A stretch of DNA of 64,000 nucleotides from Rhodococcus sp. P1Y (lineage in GTDB: Bacteria > Actinomycetota > Actinomycetes > Mycobacteriales > Mycobacteriaceae), in contig NZ_CP032762.1 of assembly GCF_003641205.1 (NCBI RefSeq), positions 4,794,001 through 4,858,000 of the forward strand, read 5' to 3'. The translations under genes were made by a program, and so were the position numbers. Under the pieces are notes generated by a model. That model made no database searches. It was not told where the DNA came from and was given only the letters and a program-made list of their open reading frames with translations. Of the stretch, positions 8,742 through 18,080 are shown piece after piece; within the stretch, counting starts at the first letter, position 1; every line of letters starts with the position of its first letter.

Positions 8742-10298
8742 ATGTTGATCATGCTGGGAATGCTGGCGGTCTTCTACGCCATCGTCATCTTCATCCTCTA
8801 CACCACACAGCAGAAGACGAGCCCGACGTTCGACGAGTACTCCGTCGGCGGCCGCTCCTACGGCCCCTGGTACGTCGCGATGAGCTACGTCAACTCGTGG
8901 TGGCCCGGATCGGTGTTCATCGCGTTCTTCGGACTCGCGAGCGGTGCAGGTGTATTCGGACTCTACGGCCTCGCATACTCCAGCCTCGGTGTCGCGATGA
9001 TGTACTTCATGGCCACCCGCGCCTGGCGCTGGGGAGCGAAATACAACCTCCGCTCACAGCCCGATCTGCTCGGCCTTCGCTTCAACTCGCGCGGCACCAA
9101 GATCGTCGCTAGCGTCATCGGCATCGTCTCGCTGTTCCCGTGGGTCGTTCTCGGCATGCAGGCACTCGGTGAGGTCTTCCAGGTCGCCAGCGCCGGAGCA
9201 TGGTCCGTCACCACATGCCTGTTCGTCGGCCTGGCCGTCATCGTCATCCGCCAGTTCTGGACCGTCAAGATGGGCATGCGCGGCCTGATCATGACCGACA
9301 TGTTCCAGGGCATCGTCGCCTACGTCTTCTCCGCAGCGCTCTGCCTGATCCTGCTCTCCGGTGTCGCCGGCGGCCCCATCAGCTTCTCCACCCTCGGAGA
9401 TGTCGCCGACGAGTACCTTAAGGTCCCCGGCGACGGCGACGCATACGGCCCGTTCTACCTCTTCGCCCTCATCTTCACCGGCGTCGTCGGATCGCTCTGC
9501 TGGCCGACGAGCTTCCAGCGCATCTACACCGCGTCGAGCGTGCGCGCCGTCAAGTCCGGCACCATCCGCACCGTCCTGATCTCCGGCGTCTTCTACTCGC
9601 TGCTCATGCTCGTCGGTATCGCCAGCACGGTCATGCCCGACGTCGTCGCATCGCCCCAGACCGGCTGGTTCACCATCGCGGAAAGCTACGGCGGAACATG
9701 GTTGCTCGGACTCGCCGCCACCATGGTGTTCGCCGCATCCATGGGCCACATTGACGGAAGCGTCCAGGTCTGCGGCCTGCAGATCGCCAACGACCTCGTC
9801 AACTCCGACAAGCGCAAGCTCACCGACAGCCAGCTCACCAAGGTCGCGAAGATCAGCATGCTCGGCTTCATGGCCGCCGCAGCCGTCGTCGCCTACGCCA
9901 CGTTCAACATGACGCGTCTGCAGCTCCTCGCCCAGATCTCGTACCAGGGCGTCGTGCAGCTCGCTATCCCGCTGTTCCTCGGCGTCTTCTGGCGCGGCGG
10001 CAACGGCAAGGGTGCGGTCGCAGGCATGGTCTCCGGCTTCACCGTCGCCCTCGTGCTCACCGCGATCTTTCCCGACGACATCGTCGGCCTCGGCAGCCTC
10101 ACCGGCGGCGTCATCGGCATGGCCGTCAACCTGGCCGTCTTCCTCATCGTCTCCAAGGTCACCGGCACCACGGCCGAGGAAAAGGCCCGCGTCGACGCCA
10201 TGTTCGAGGTCGGCAAGCGCCCCACCCGCACCGCTCCCGCCGATCTGTCCTTCGAAGGCCAGATCGACGAGCTCGCCGCTACCCCGGAGAAGATCTGA
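8742..10298 (+). CDS. Sodium:solute symporter (SSS family)
   Basis: A 518-residue integral membrane protein with about 13 hydrophobic helices and the SSS-family sequence style (DEYSVGGRSYGPWYVAMSY near the N-terminus, GMQALGEVFQ, and RQFWTVKMGMRGLIMTDMFQG in the middle). It imports a small organic solute using the sodium gradient. Start ATG 8742 follows the small membrane protein by one base, and the M20 hydrolase follows two bases after its stop, so translation is coupled. The substrate is presumably what the downstream carbamoylase, amidase and kinases act on, possibly an amide- or ureido-containing amino compound. Confidence 0.93.
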   Translation: MLIMLGMLAVFYAIVIFILYTTQQKTSPTFDEYSVGGRSYGPWYVAMSYVNSWWPGSVFIAFFGLASGAGVFGLYGLAYSSLGVAMMYFMATRAWRWGAKYNLRSQPDLLGLRFNSRGTKIVASVIGIVSLFPWVVLGMQALGEVFQVASAGAWSVTTCLFVGLAVIVIRQFWTVKMGMRGLIMTDMFQGIVAYVFSAALCLILLSGVAGGPISFSTLGDVADEYLKVPGDGDAYGPFYLFALIFTGVVGSLCWPTSFQRIYTASSVRAVKSGTIRTVLISGVFYSLLMLVGIASTVMPDVVASPQTGWFTIAESYGGTWLLGLAATMVFAASMGHIDGSVQVCGLQIANDLVNSDKRKLTDSQLTKVAKISMLGFMAAAAVVAYATFNMTRLQLLAQISYQGVVQLAIPLFLGVFWRGGNGKGAVAGMVSGFTVALVLTAIFPDDIVGLGSLTGGVIGMAVNLAVFLIVSKVTGTTAEEKARVDAMFEVGKRPTRTAPADLSFEGQIDELAATPEKI

Positions 10299-10300
10299 CG

Positions 10301-11560
10301 ATGGGTTTTCTTGACGATTTCGCGACGATGTCCTCGTTCGGCGCCACCGCAGCCGGCGGCGTCGACCGGGAGGCAGCGACCGCGGACGACGGCCGAACCA
10401 GGCGGTTTCTCACCGACTGGTTCGACCGGCACGGCCTCACCACCAGCGTCGACGCCGTCGGAAACATCTACGGCAGTGTCGAATTCGTACCCGGTGCTCC
10501 CCACGTGCTCGTCGGCTCGCATCTCGACAGCCAGCCGACAGCCGGGAAGTACGACGGCGCCTACGGTGTCCTCGCCGCCGCCCACGCTGTGCACCATCTG
10601 AAGGAACATGTCGAACGCGGTTCGCTGACGCCTCAGTTCAACCTCGCTGCCGTCAACTGGTTCAACGAGGAAGGCTCTCGCTTCTCGCCTTCTCTCATGG
10701 GAAGCGGGGTCTTCATCGGCAAGTTCGACGCCGACGACATCCTGAAGGTCACCGACCGCGCCGGCATCAGTGTGCGAGATGCCCTGTCCGATATCGGCTT
10801 CCATGGCAACGATGGACAGCCCGAAGCCGTCGCCTACGCCGAGATCCACATCGAGCAGGGCCCGATCCTGGAGAAGGAAGGTACGACGATCGGCATCGTG
10901 ACCGCCAACTGGGCAGCGCGGAAGTACTCGATCACCGTGCACGGCGAGCAGTCGCACACCGGCGCAACGCATATGGCTTTGCGACGCGACGCGTTGGTCG
11001 GCGCAAGTCGCGTCGTACTCGCCGCCAGAGAACTCACCACCAAGTTCGACGACGGACTCCTGCTCGCCTCCGTCGGGCAGTTCGATGTGGAACCCAACTC
11101 CCCCATCGTCGTACCGTCGAAGGTCACCCTGGCCGTCGACCTCCGGTCCTCGGATCCGGACGTACTCGAACAGGCTCACGAGATGCTGCTCGCAGCGATC
11201 GCCGAGGTGCCCGAGGTCAACGTCAGCATCGACACTTCGTCGTTGCGACCGTCGACGAGCTACCAGCTCGAGGGCGTCGAACTCGCCGAGGAGGCAGCGA
11301 AGGACCTGGGCCTGTCGTATCGCCGGATGCTCACGATGGCCGGGCACGACTCGGTCAACCTCAAAGACGTCGTCCCGACGGTCATGCTCTTCGTCCCCAG
11401 CGTCGACGGCATCTCGCACAGCGAGAAAGAACTGACGCACGACGAGGACCTGCTCGACGGCGTGAAGATGCTCACCGAAACCGTCGCGCGCATGGTCCGG
11501 GGCGATATCGGCGCAGCTCACACTGCGGAACTGGTCAACAGCATCCACACTTCGTCTTAG
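10301..11560 (+). CDS. M20-family Zn-dependent hydantoinase/carbamoylase-type amidohydrolase
   Basis: A 419-residue M20/peptidase-like amidohydrolase of the N-carbamoyl-L-amino-acid hydrolase/allantoate amidohydrolase group. Metal-ligand motifs are visible in order: GSHLDSQPTAGKYDGAYGV, then NWFNEEGSRF, then EIHIEQGP. A dimerisation/lid region and the final AGHDSVNL segment complete the set. Such enzymes split carbamoyl or amide groups from amino acids or ureides, releasing ammonia and carbon dioxide. It is the fourth gene of the operon, two bases after the symporter. Which ureido or amide substrate is used is inference only. Confidence 0.9.
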   Translation: MGFLDDFATMSSFGATAAGGVDREAATADDGRTRRFLTDWFDRHGLTTSVDAVGNIYGSVEFVPGAPHVLVGSHLDSQPTAGKYDGAYGVLAAAHAVHHLKEHVERGSLTPQFNLAAVNWFNEEGSRFSPSLMGSGVFIGKFDADDILKVTDRAGISVRDALSDIGFHGNDGQPEAVAYAEIHIEQGPILEKEGTTIGIVTANWAARKYSITVHGEQSHTGATHMALRRDALVGASRVVLAARELTTKFDDGLLLASVGQFDVEPNSPIVVPSKVTLAVDLRSSDPDVLEQAHEMLLAAIAEVPEVNVSIDTSSLRPSTSYQLEGVELAEEAAKDLGLSYRRMLTMAGHDSVNLKDVVPTVMLFVPSVDGISHSEKELTHDEDLLDGVKMLTETVARMVRGDIGAAHTAELVNSIHTSS

Positions 11561-11573
11561 AAAGAAGGCGCAC

Positions 11574-11654
11574 ATGATCGACTTGCCCGCTACGACTGCC
11601 GTCATCACCGGCAGCTCGCGAGTCGACGCGCTCGGTTCGAAAGGCCTTCGATGA
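11574..11654 (+). CDS. 26-codon ORF overlapping the amidase start
   Basis: ATG 11574 is preceded by AGAAAGAAGG, a good ribosome-binding site. The frame runs 26 codons (MIDLPATTAVITGSSRVDAL...) to a TGA at 11652-11654 that overlaps the amidase ATG at 11651 by 4 bases. The amidase itself has no strong site of its own, so translation of this ORF probably delivers ribosomes to it. The peptide resembles the first beta strand and glycine loop of a short-chain dehydrogenase (AVITGSSR), so it may be the stump of a deleted dehydrogenase gene rather than a designed leader. Confidence 0.45.
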   Translation: MIDLPATTAVITGSSRVDALGSKGLR

Positions 11655-13075
11655 ATCCTCTCCTCACCAAGTCCATCGCCGAGCTTCGCGACGCGTTCGC
11701 CTCCGGCGACACCACGCCCCTCGATGTGCTCGACGCGACGCTCGAGCACATCGAGGTCACCAATTCGGTGATCAACGCGATTGCGTACATCGACGAATCG
11801 GGCGCACGTGCTGCGGCCCAGGCTGCCACCCATCGCCTTCGCGCCGGGCAGTCTTTCGGCGGTCTCGACGGAATTCCGGTGACGATCAAGGACTCGGTGC
11901 ATGCGATAGGGATGCCGTGGCGTCACGGTGTCGCTGCCAACGCGGATCTGAAGATGTCGACGACGGACGCTCCCCCGGCCGCGCGTCTCAAGGAGGCGGG
12001 GGCTGTCATCGTCGGGAAGACGACGATGCCCGATATGGGCATGATGGCCGCGGGCGTCAGTTCGCTGTACGGGATCACGCGTAACCCGTGGGATCTGAGC
12101 CGCAATACCGGTGGGTCGAGCTCGGGTGCGGGAGCGTCCCTGGCGTCGGGCATCGGTTTCGGTTCTGTCGGTTCGGATATCGCCGGATCGGTGCGGCTGC
12201 CCGCTGGCCATTGCGGGTTGGTGGCGCTCAAGCCGACGCAGGGACGGATTCCGCATGTGGCGCCGTCGACGATGCGATCGGCTGGCCCGATGGCACGCAG
12301 CGTCGACGACCTCATCGATCTGTATCGCGTCATCTCCCGGCCGGATCCGCGGGACACGTGGAGCCTGCCGCACGAGGACACCGCCGACATTCATGCGCCA
12401 CTGTCACCTGCAGGACTGAAGATCGGCGTCATGCTCGACATGGGCTATGGGCACAGCGTCAGCGAACCCGTCGCCGCCGTGGTGCGCACCGCTGCCGCGC
12501 AGCTGAGCGCAGCCGGTGCCGTCGTCACCGAGATGCCGCCCGTGTTCACCGACGATCCTTATCCGGCTCTCGATCGCCTGTTCCAGGTGCGTGCGCGGAC
12601 GGAGTGGGAATCCATTCCAGAGGCGCGACGGTTCGAGGTCCTGCCTCCCGTGGCGGAGTGGGCGTACGGGGCGGCGAGCTATTCAGCTGCGGACTTCTCG
12701 CGCGACACCGACTCGGTGATGCGATCGCAGGAGTTCGTGCGAGCGAAGACGAGTGAGTTCGACTTCGTGATCAGTCCGGTGATTCCGACCGTCGGATTCG
12801 GCGCCGAGGAAGTCGGGCTCGATCCCCTACAACCGTTGGTGCACTGCAGCTTTACCGCGTGGTTCAACCAGACAGCGCAACCCGCGTCGGCATTGTGCTT
12901 CGGCTTCAGCAGCCCGTTCGGGAGCAACTCGGGCATGCCCATCGGTATCCAGGTTGTCGGGCCTCGCTTCGCCGACCAGGCCGTGCTGCGGTTGACCAAA
13001 TGGCTCGAAACTCAGCGTGAGATCGCCATGGACTGGCCGGTCGACGTGGCGTCAGACAAGATCGGAGCAGCATGA
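11651..13075 (+). CDS. Amidase, amidase-signature family
   Basis: A 474-residue amidase-signature enzyme. The Ser-cisSer-Lys triad context is visible: the lysine in GIPVTIKDSVH, the glycine/serine-rich GGSSSGAGASLASG, and the nucleophile region GSDIAGSVRLPAGHCGLVALKPT. The family hydrolyses carboxamides to acid plus ammonia or amine in the cytosol. It sits between the carbamoylase and the kinase genes, overlapping the short ORF before it and the kinase after it by 4 bases each. With two amide hydrolases in one operon, the imported compound probably carries more than one amide or ureido bond; that is inference. Confidence 0.93.
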   Translation: MNPLLTKSIAELRDAFASGDTTPLDVLDATLEHIEVTNSVINAIAYIDESGARAAAQAATHRLRAGQSFGGLDGIPVTIKDSVHAIGMPWRHGVAANADLKMSTTDAPPAARLKEAGAVIVGKTTMPDMGMMAAGVSSLYGITRNPWDLSRNTGGSSSGAGASLASGIGFGSVGSDIAGSVRLPAGHCGLVALKPTQGRIPHVAPSTMRSAGPMARSVDDLIDLYRVISRPDPRDTWSLPHEDTADIHAPLSPAGLKIGVMLDMGYGHSVSEPVAAVVRTAAAQLSAAGAVVTEMPPVFTDDPYPALDRLFQVRARTEWESIPEARRFEVLPPVAEWAYGAASYSAADFSRDTDSVMRSQEFVRAKTSEFDFVISPVIPTVGFGAEEVGLDPLQPLVHCSFTAWFNQTAQPASALCFGFSSPFGSNSGMPIGIQVVGPRFADQAVLRLTKWLETQREIAMDWPVDVASDKIGAA

Positions 13076-14010
13076 TGACTGTACGAAACTTATTGAGCGA
13101 CATCGGCGTCTGGACCACCGGCGACGCCGTGTTGGACGCGGGACCCACCATGGCGAGCCCGAGCTGGTGGGGCGCTGATTCCGAGCGTTACTCCGGACGA
13201 GCCGACATCGCCGACGACGCAGCGGGCTCGGCCGCGTTCGTCAAGGTCATGGAACCCCAGGCACGCGACTACGTCGACTTCGGTGCGACGTTCTCCGCCG
13301 CTACCGCCGCTGGCGACGCCGGAATCGGCCCGAAGGTCTTCACCTCCGACGCCAACTCCGGCGTGCTCGTGATGGAGGACTTCACCGGTGTCTCCTCCAC
13401 CGCCACCCTGGATCTGTTCGACGAGTACGCGAACGTCGAGAAACTGGTGGCGCTGCGGAAGTCGGTGCACGGGTTGGCCGGGGTGATGCGTCGAGCATCA
13501 GTGTTCGACGACCTCGCTGTGGTGCAAGGGATGATCGCAAAGGTCGGCGGAGCATTGCCGGCCGACTTCGACTGGATGCTGCGCACTCTTGCCCCGGCGC
13601 AGGCTCGGATCGAATCCGCCGGTTTCGACGCAGTCCCGTGCCACGGTGACGGCAACGTCTCCAACGTGCTGATGCTCGACGACGGCAGCATGCGGCTCGT
13701 CGATTGGGATGTCGCGGCGTTGATGGATCCGTTGCAGGACATCGGTGCGTTGTTGGCGGAGATTCGGCCTTTCGATTCGGATGCGCGTGAGGTGTTCGAG
13801 ATGGCGTGGGGTTCGTTCGACAGTGCGCTGTTCGATCGGACGCGGATCTACGGCATTGCGGACTCGCTGCGGTGGGCGCTGATCGGATTGTATTGCGATG
13901 CAGTAAAACCGGGAACGCACGAGTATTCGAAGTTCTCCGATTGGCAGTTCCTGCGCGCCCGCGCTGGTTTGCGCGACCCGCATTTCGACGACCGAGTACG
14001 GAACATCTGA
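13072..14010 (+). CDS. Aminoglycoside-phosphotransferase/choline-kinase-fold kinase 1
   Basis: A 312-residue kinase of the APH/choline-kinase superfamily. The catalytic loop HGDGNVSN is at residues 191-198 (His191, Asp193, Asn198) and the metal-binding Asp at 211 in RLVDWD. The N-lobe is poorly conserved. The start ATG 13072 overlaps the amidase stop; a second ATG directly follows. These enzymes phosphorylate hydroxyl groups of small molecules such as choline, ethanolamine or aminoglycosides. Its position in a catabolic operon next to a second, divergent kinase argues for a metabolic rather than a resistance role. Substrate unknown. Confidence 0.82.
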   Translation: MMTVRNLLSDIGVWTTGDAVLDAGPTMASPSWWGADSERYSGRADIADDAAGSAAFVKVMEPQARDYVDFGATFSAATAAGDAGIGPKVFTSDANSGVLVMEDFTGVSSTATLDLFDEYANVEKLVALRKSVHGLAGVMRRASVFDDLAVVQGMIAKVGGALPADFDWMLRTLAPAQARIESAGFDAVPCHGDGNVSNVLMLDDGSMRLVDWDVAALMDPLQDIGALLAEIRPFDSDAREVFEMAWGSFDSALFDRTRIYGIADSLRWALIGLYCDAVKPGTHEYSKFSDWQFLRARAGLRDPHFDDRVRNI

Positions 14011-14017
14011 GGTGACC

Positions 14018-14962
14018 ATGAACGATATAGCTGTCGGATCTGCCCGCACCGAGCCCGAGCGTCAGGTCGAGAAGGTTCTCGCTGCCGTCACCGAGTGGGA
14101 GGGGCTGAACCTCACCTACTCCCCCGTGATCGGTGGGTTGATGAACAGCAACTGGCGCATCACCGTCGAAGGCAAACCCAAGCGCTACTTCATGAAGCTG
14201 CCCGGTGCCGGAACGGATTCGTTCATCGACCGCACGCTGGCCAACGAAGCAGCACGTCGTGCCGGGGCCCTGGGAATCGGGCCGGAGGTGGTGCTGTTCG
14301 ATCCGGTCACCGGTGTCGAGGTGATCGAGTTCTTGGAGGGCTATCGTGCGTGCACGAACGGTGATCTGAAGCGTCCGGAGATTCCGTTGGGGATGATCGA
14401 TGTGTATCGGACGTTGCATTCGGGCAGCAAGTTGAGCGTGACGAAGACGATCTTCGACATGATCGACGAGCACCTCGAACAGGTTGCCGAATTGGGCGTG
14501 CGGCTGCCGCGTGATGCCGAGGTGATCCTGACCGAGTACCGGCAGGTGAAGCAAGCGATGCTGGCGTCCGGCTTGGATCTGGTTGCATGCCATAACGACC
14601 CGATGCCCGGCAACATTCTAATCGGTGACGGTTTGCCGATGAAGTTGGTGGACTACGAGTTCGCGTCGAACAACGATCGGGCCTACGAGCTCGCTGTGTT
14701 GGTCACCGAGATGTTCTACGGCGAGCAGCAGGTCATGGAGTTGATCGAGGAGTTCTTCGGTCGCGCGGAATGGCCCATGATTTCCCGGGTGCAGGTGTGT
14801 AGTTTCCTAGCCGACGTGAAGTGGGGCCTGTGGGGGTGTGTGAACCACAAGCTCAGCGGGGCCTGGGATTTCGACTACCACAAATACGGGTCGTGGAAAC
14901 TGGCACGGGCGCGGATCAAAATGTCGGACCCGAGATGGGCGTACTGGGTGGAGGGGTTGTGA
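14018..14962 (+). CDS. Aminoglycoside-phosphotransferase/choline-kinase-fold kinase 2
   Basis: A 314-residue kinase close in style to bacterial choline/ethanolamine kinases: GLMNSNWRI in the N-lobe, the catalytic CHNDPMPGNIL (His192, Asp194, Asn199) and KLVDYEFA with the metal Asp212. ATG 14018 is preferred over GTG 14012 because TGAGGTG just before it can serve as ribosome-binding site. It is the last gene of the operon, 7 bases after kinase 1. The two kinases are similar only in fold, so they may be subunits of one enzyme or act on successive intermediates. The island begins directly after its stop. Confidence 0.87.
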   Translation: MNDIAVGSARTEPERQVEKVLAAVTEWEGLNLTYSPVIGGLMNSNWRITVEGKPKRYFMKLPGAGTDSFIDRTLANEAARRAGALGIGPEVVLFDPVTGVEVIEFLEGYRACTNGDLKRPEIPLGMIDVYRTLHSGSKLSVTKTIFDMIDEHLEQVAELGVRLPRDAEVILTEYRQVKQAMLASGLDLVACHNDPMPGNILIGDGLPMKLVDYEFASNNDRAYELAVLVTEMFYGEQQVMELIEEFFGRAEWPMISRVQVCSFLADVKWGLWGCVNHKLSGAWDFDYHKYGSWKLARARIKMSDPRWAYWVEGL

Positions 14963-15005
14963 GACATACTGGCCTATGGGAGCGCATTGACTACTCAGAC
15001 CCGGG

Positions 15006-15563
15006 ATGTGCGCTCAGTCAATTGCCTTCGTCGTTAGTCTGATCAACGCGAATGCGTCCAACCCCGCTGACCGGGTAGACTTCTCCGGGAACCGCTCCAC
15101 CAGCGACCGAGAACGCATTGAGCACCACCCGCTTACTGCGGCACAGGTGGCAGAAGCCAGCGCAGCCGTCGCGGGTGAGGTGGACGGGTTGCCGTCGTAC
15201 CCCCACTATGCGCTCATGGTGGACTACCTCGCGTACAGCGGCGTCCGTGCCGCCGAGAACACCGGCCTAGAAGTTGGCGACCTTACCTTTACTACCGGGC
15301 CGACGAGCGCGGACGGGTGCGTCCACGGTGCGGTGCGACGCGCAGGCGCGCCGGACCAAGGAACGTGAGAACGGACGGTGGGTGGCCACCACGTCAAAGT
15401 CGCGCAAGTCTCGCAGTATGGTGCCATCGCCGCCGGGGCTGGCGACGCGGGTGCAGGCGTACCTCTCCGACGACCATCGCCGTACCGACGAGCCGCGGAC
15501 ACGCCCCATTTGCTCGCTTCCCAATCCAATTCGCCGACCATTCACCTCCCGGTCCGAAAGTTG
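15006..15563 (+). pseudogene. Decayed tyrosine-recombinase (integrase) gene
   Basis: The frame at 15006-15368 contains an actinophage-type integrase core (HHPLTAAQVAEA, then VDYLAYSGVRAAENTGLEVGDL, which is normally YSGLRAGEL...). The match then jumps to another frame between about 15290 and 15340 and continues as TKERENGRW, KSRKSRSMVP and AYLSDDHRRTDEP until about 15520. The catalytic C-terminal part with the Arg and Tyr nucleophile is absent, and the N-terminal arm is missing or unreadable before 15006. This is a frameshifted, truncated integrase marking the left edge of the island, directly next to the host operon. Confidence 0.8.
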
Positions 15564-16161
15564 AAGACCTCCAACCACTTTCTCTGCTGGACGGAGCGCA
15601 CACACGCGCACCATGACGACACTCCGCCCACCGTCGCCCGAGTCGGAACAGTTGCTGCACTAGGACCGTGCGCCCGCGCCCACTCATGCCACTTGAAACA
15701 TACCTTTGGGTGACTCGACAACTAACCGGATAGCTAGCTTGTCGCGGAAGTCAGATGCGAAGCCCATCGTATCCGGCGCCGGCTCGGAGTTGGTCGTACG
15801 CCAGGCAACGTCTGGCCCGGCATGTTCCGGTTTCAAGCTGATGTTGGACTCCGTGGGCTTCAAATACCCGTCCCGTCAGATTGCCCCGATGTAGTCCGGC
15901 GAGTCGAAGTGGTCGAGCTTTGTCATCCCCTAGATGATTTTTACTTCGGCGGTCGATCCACTTGGCTACCCGCCGCATCGCCGGGGTGGGACCGGGTTGA
16001 CGTTGATCGAAGCGGGACGGCAAGCCGCCTACCAGTGCCCCAGTCGGACTCGAACCGACACCGTGCGGATTTTAGGTCCTGGAAATGGAATCACTGAACC
16101 CCTCTGGCCTCGACATTCGTTGATTTGTAGCAGTTGTCGTACATCACCGTTCAAGCTGACG
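15564..16161. other. Gene-free stretch left of the IS481-family element
   Basis: No credible coding frame. It contains the first tRNA-3'-half-like sequence (about 16036-16080) on the minus strand. The rest looks like decayed island DNA with many short, stop-interrupted frames. Confidence 0.5.
16036..16080 (-). repeat. tRNA-3'-half-like sequence, copy A (putative att remnant)
   Basis: Read on the minus strand this is an anticodon-stem, T-arm (GTCGGTTCGAGTCCGAC) and acceptor-strand sequence, but no D-arm or 5' acceptor strand follows, so it is not a complete tRNA. The same core (plus strand AGTCGGACTCGAACCGACAC) recurs near 24.1 and 32.6 kb in the same orientation. Integrases commonly use the 3' half of a tRNA gene as attachment core, leaving such duplicates at element ends. 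Confidence 0.65.
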
Positions 16162-18080
16162 TGTAAGGGTTCAACACATCTTTGACGGATCGTCATCGGG
16201 ACATCCTTGACGCTTCACAACCGATTGCCAACGTCCGCTCATGCAGAATTCAGAGCCTCGCGAGTCGGAAACAGACACGACCACCAGAGTCACGGTGGAG
16301 GTGCGCCTGAGTGCGGTGACCGAGGTGATCAACGGATCACCCGTCGTAGACGTCGCGGAACGATTCGGTGTCAGTCGTCAAACTGTCACAACGTGGCGCA
16401 AGCGGTACGAGGCCGAGGGACTCGAAGGTCTTGTCGACGCATCGAGGCGACCACACTCGAGTCCAGCGCGAATCGATCCGAACGTCGAAGCACTCATCTG
16501 CGAGATGCGTCGCCATCATCGTCGGTGGGGTGCACGCCGTATCGCCTACCAACTCACTCTCGAGATCGGCGACAGAGCGCCGTCCCGATCAACGGTCTAC
16601 CGAGCACTCGTACGCAACGGTTTGATCAATCAGCAAAAGCAACAACACAAAAGAATCTACAAACGGTGGCAACGCGAAGCCCCGATGCATCTGTGGCAGC
16701 TGGATCTCGTCGGCGGATTGTTCCTTGCCGATGGACGCGAATGCAAGATTCTCACCGGCATCGATGACCACTCCCGGTTCGTCGTCACCGCCACGATCTT
16801 GCAGCGCCCCTCTGGCAACGCCGTGGTCGAGGCATTCCTCGCCGCAGTCGCCCGATGGGGTGCTCCATTCGAAGTCCTCACCGACAACGGCAAGCAGTTC
16901 ACCGGCAAGCACACACGACCGCTGCCAGTAGAGGTTCTATTCGAACGGACGTGCCGAGAGTTGGGAATCAGCACCAAGTTAACCAAACGACACTCACCCA
17001 CCACCACCGGCAAGATCGAGCGATTCCACCGCACCCTTCGCCGGGAACTCCTCGACGAGGCAGGCGCCTTCACCGACATCGAATCCGCCCAGGCAGCGCT
17101 CGACGAATGGGTGCACGCCTACAACACCGTCCGTCCGCATCAAAGCCTCGACATGGCTACACCTACAAGTCTTTTTCGGGCCCGTGACCACCCCGCGCCG
17201 CCCGATTCTGCGGCCGCACCACAGCCTTCGACCCAACAGCCTTTCCAGGCAGCTCATCCACCTGCACCGACACGCCAACGAAGGTCGCAGGCAATAGAAC
17301 TCGACGTCCGAGTTCCTCCAAGTGGAGTCATAGGAATCGCCGGAATACAACAGATGTGGATCGGAAAGAATCACGCAGCACGCGCGGTGACGCTGTGGTT
17401 GGATCTGACCAGCATTCACGTCATTGCAGACGACGTAGTCATCAAGACGATACTGTCCAGGCTCACCACCATCGACTTGGAACGACTCGCCATGCGCGGC
17501 GCTCGTCCGGGTCGCCCCGCACCCTCCAGTGATGCTGTCGACCCCAGCAAGGCGGTCTCGCGACCCGTCCCGATCGAGATCGACCGTACTGCAAGCCGCG
17601 ACGGCATCGTCGTGATCGCCCACCACCAGCTTCGTCTAGGAGTAGCGGCCGCCGGAACCCGCGTCACCCTGCGAATCGACGGCTGACTCATTCATGCAAC
17701 CGCCGGAGATATCCTTCTCGCCACACTTCCGAACCCCTTGACCCGTCATGAGATAGCGTCGCTGACCAATGTTCGGGCGGCAACAGGAACTGTCCCAGCA
17801 CCACCACCAGCCGGCGCCCAGAGCGTGCAACGCCGCGTGCCGAAGGACGGCAAGCTCATGGTCGCCGGCCAACGCATCAAAGTCGGGCGCGCTCACACAG
17901 GCATGATCGTCACGGTACTGGTCGAGGACCACTACTTTCGCGTACCCGATGGAACCACCGAACTCGCACTCCGTGCTCGAACGTCGACAAAGCCGATCCG
18001 CAACGTCATCGCCCACCGACCCCGTGCCACGTAAAAGATGTCCCGAAGCCGATCTGTCAACCATGTCCCGAACCCATACA
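16162..18080 (+). mobile_element. IS481-family insertion sequence
   Basis: The transposase frame is bounded by imperfect inverted repeats of about 50 bases: the left end begins TGTAAGGGTTC at 16162, and the right end, read in reverse from 18080, begins TGTATGGGTTC. Both share ACAT, TTGAC, GATCG and TCGGGACATC blocks further in. Ends of TGT...ACA type fit IS481. I could not find a convincing target duplication in the flanks, so later decay or rearrangement is likely. Confidence 0.8.
16241..18034 (+). pseudogene. IS481-family transposase with in-frame UGA near the C-terminus
   Basis: The first 481 residues (16241-17686) comprise an N-terminal helix-turn-helix (VAERFGVSRQTVTTWRKRY) and an intact-looking DDE core: the first Asp in LWQLDLVGG, the second in VLTDNGKQF, the Glu in GKIERFHRTLRREL. 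The frame stops at TGA 17684-17686. Without any shift, the codons after it continue as a normal family tail: LLATLPNPLT, then QRRVPKDGKLMVAGQRIKVG, to a stop at 18032-18034. The full protein would be about 597 residues. A single nonsense change therefore splits the C-terminal beta-rich domains. The catalytic core could still be made. Confidence 0.82.

Noticed and set aside
9893..12394. Very long minus-strand open frame (833 codons) across the symporter, carbamoylase and amidase genes
   Set aside because: It is antisense to three clearly conserved genes, its translation is Arg/His-rich without domains, and high GC makes such shadow frames common.
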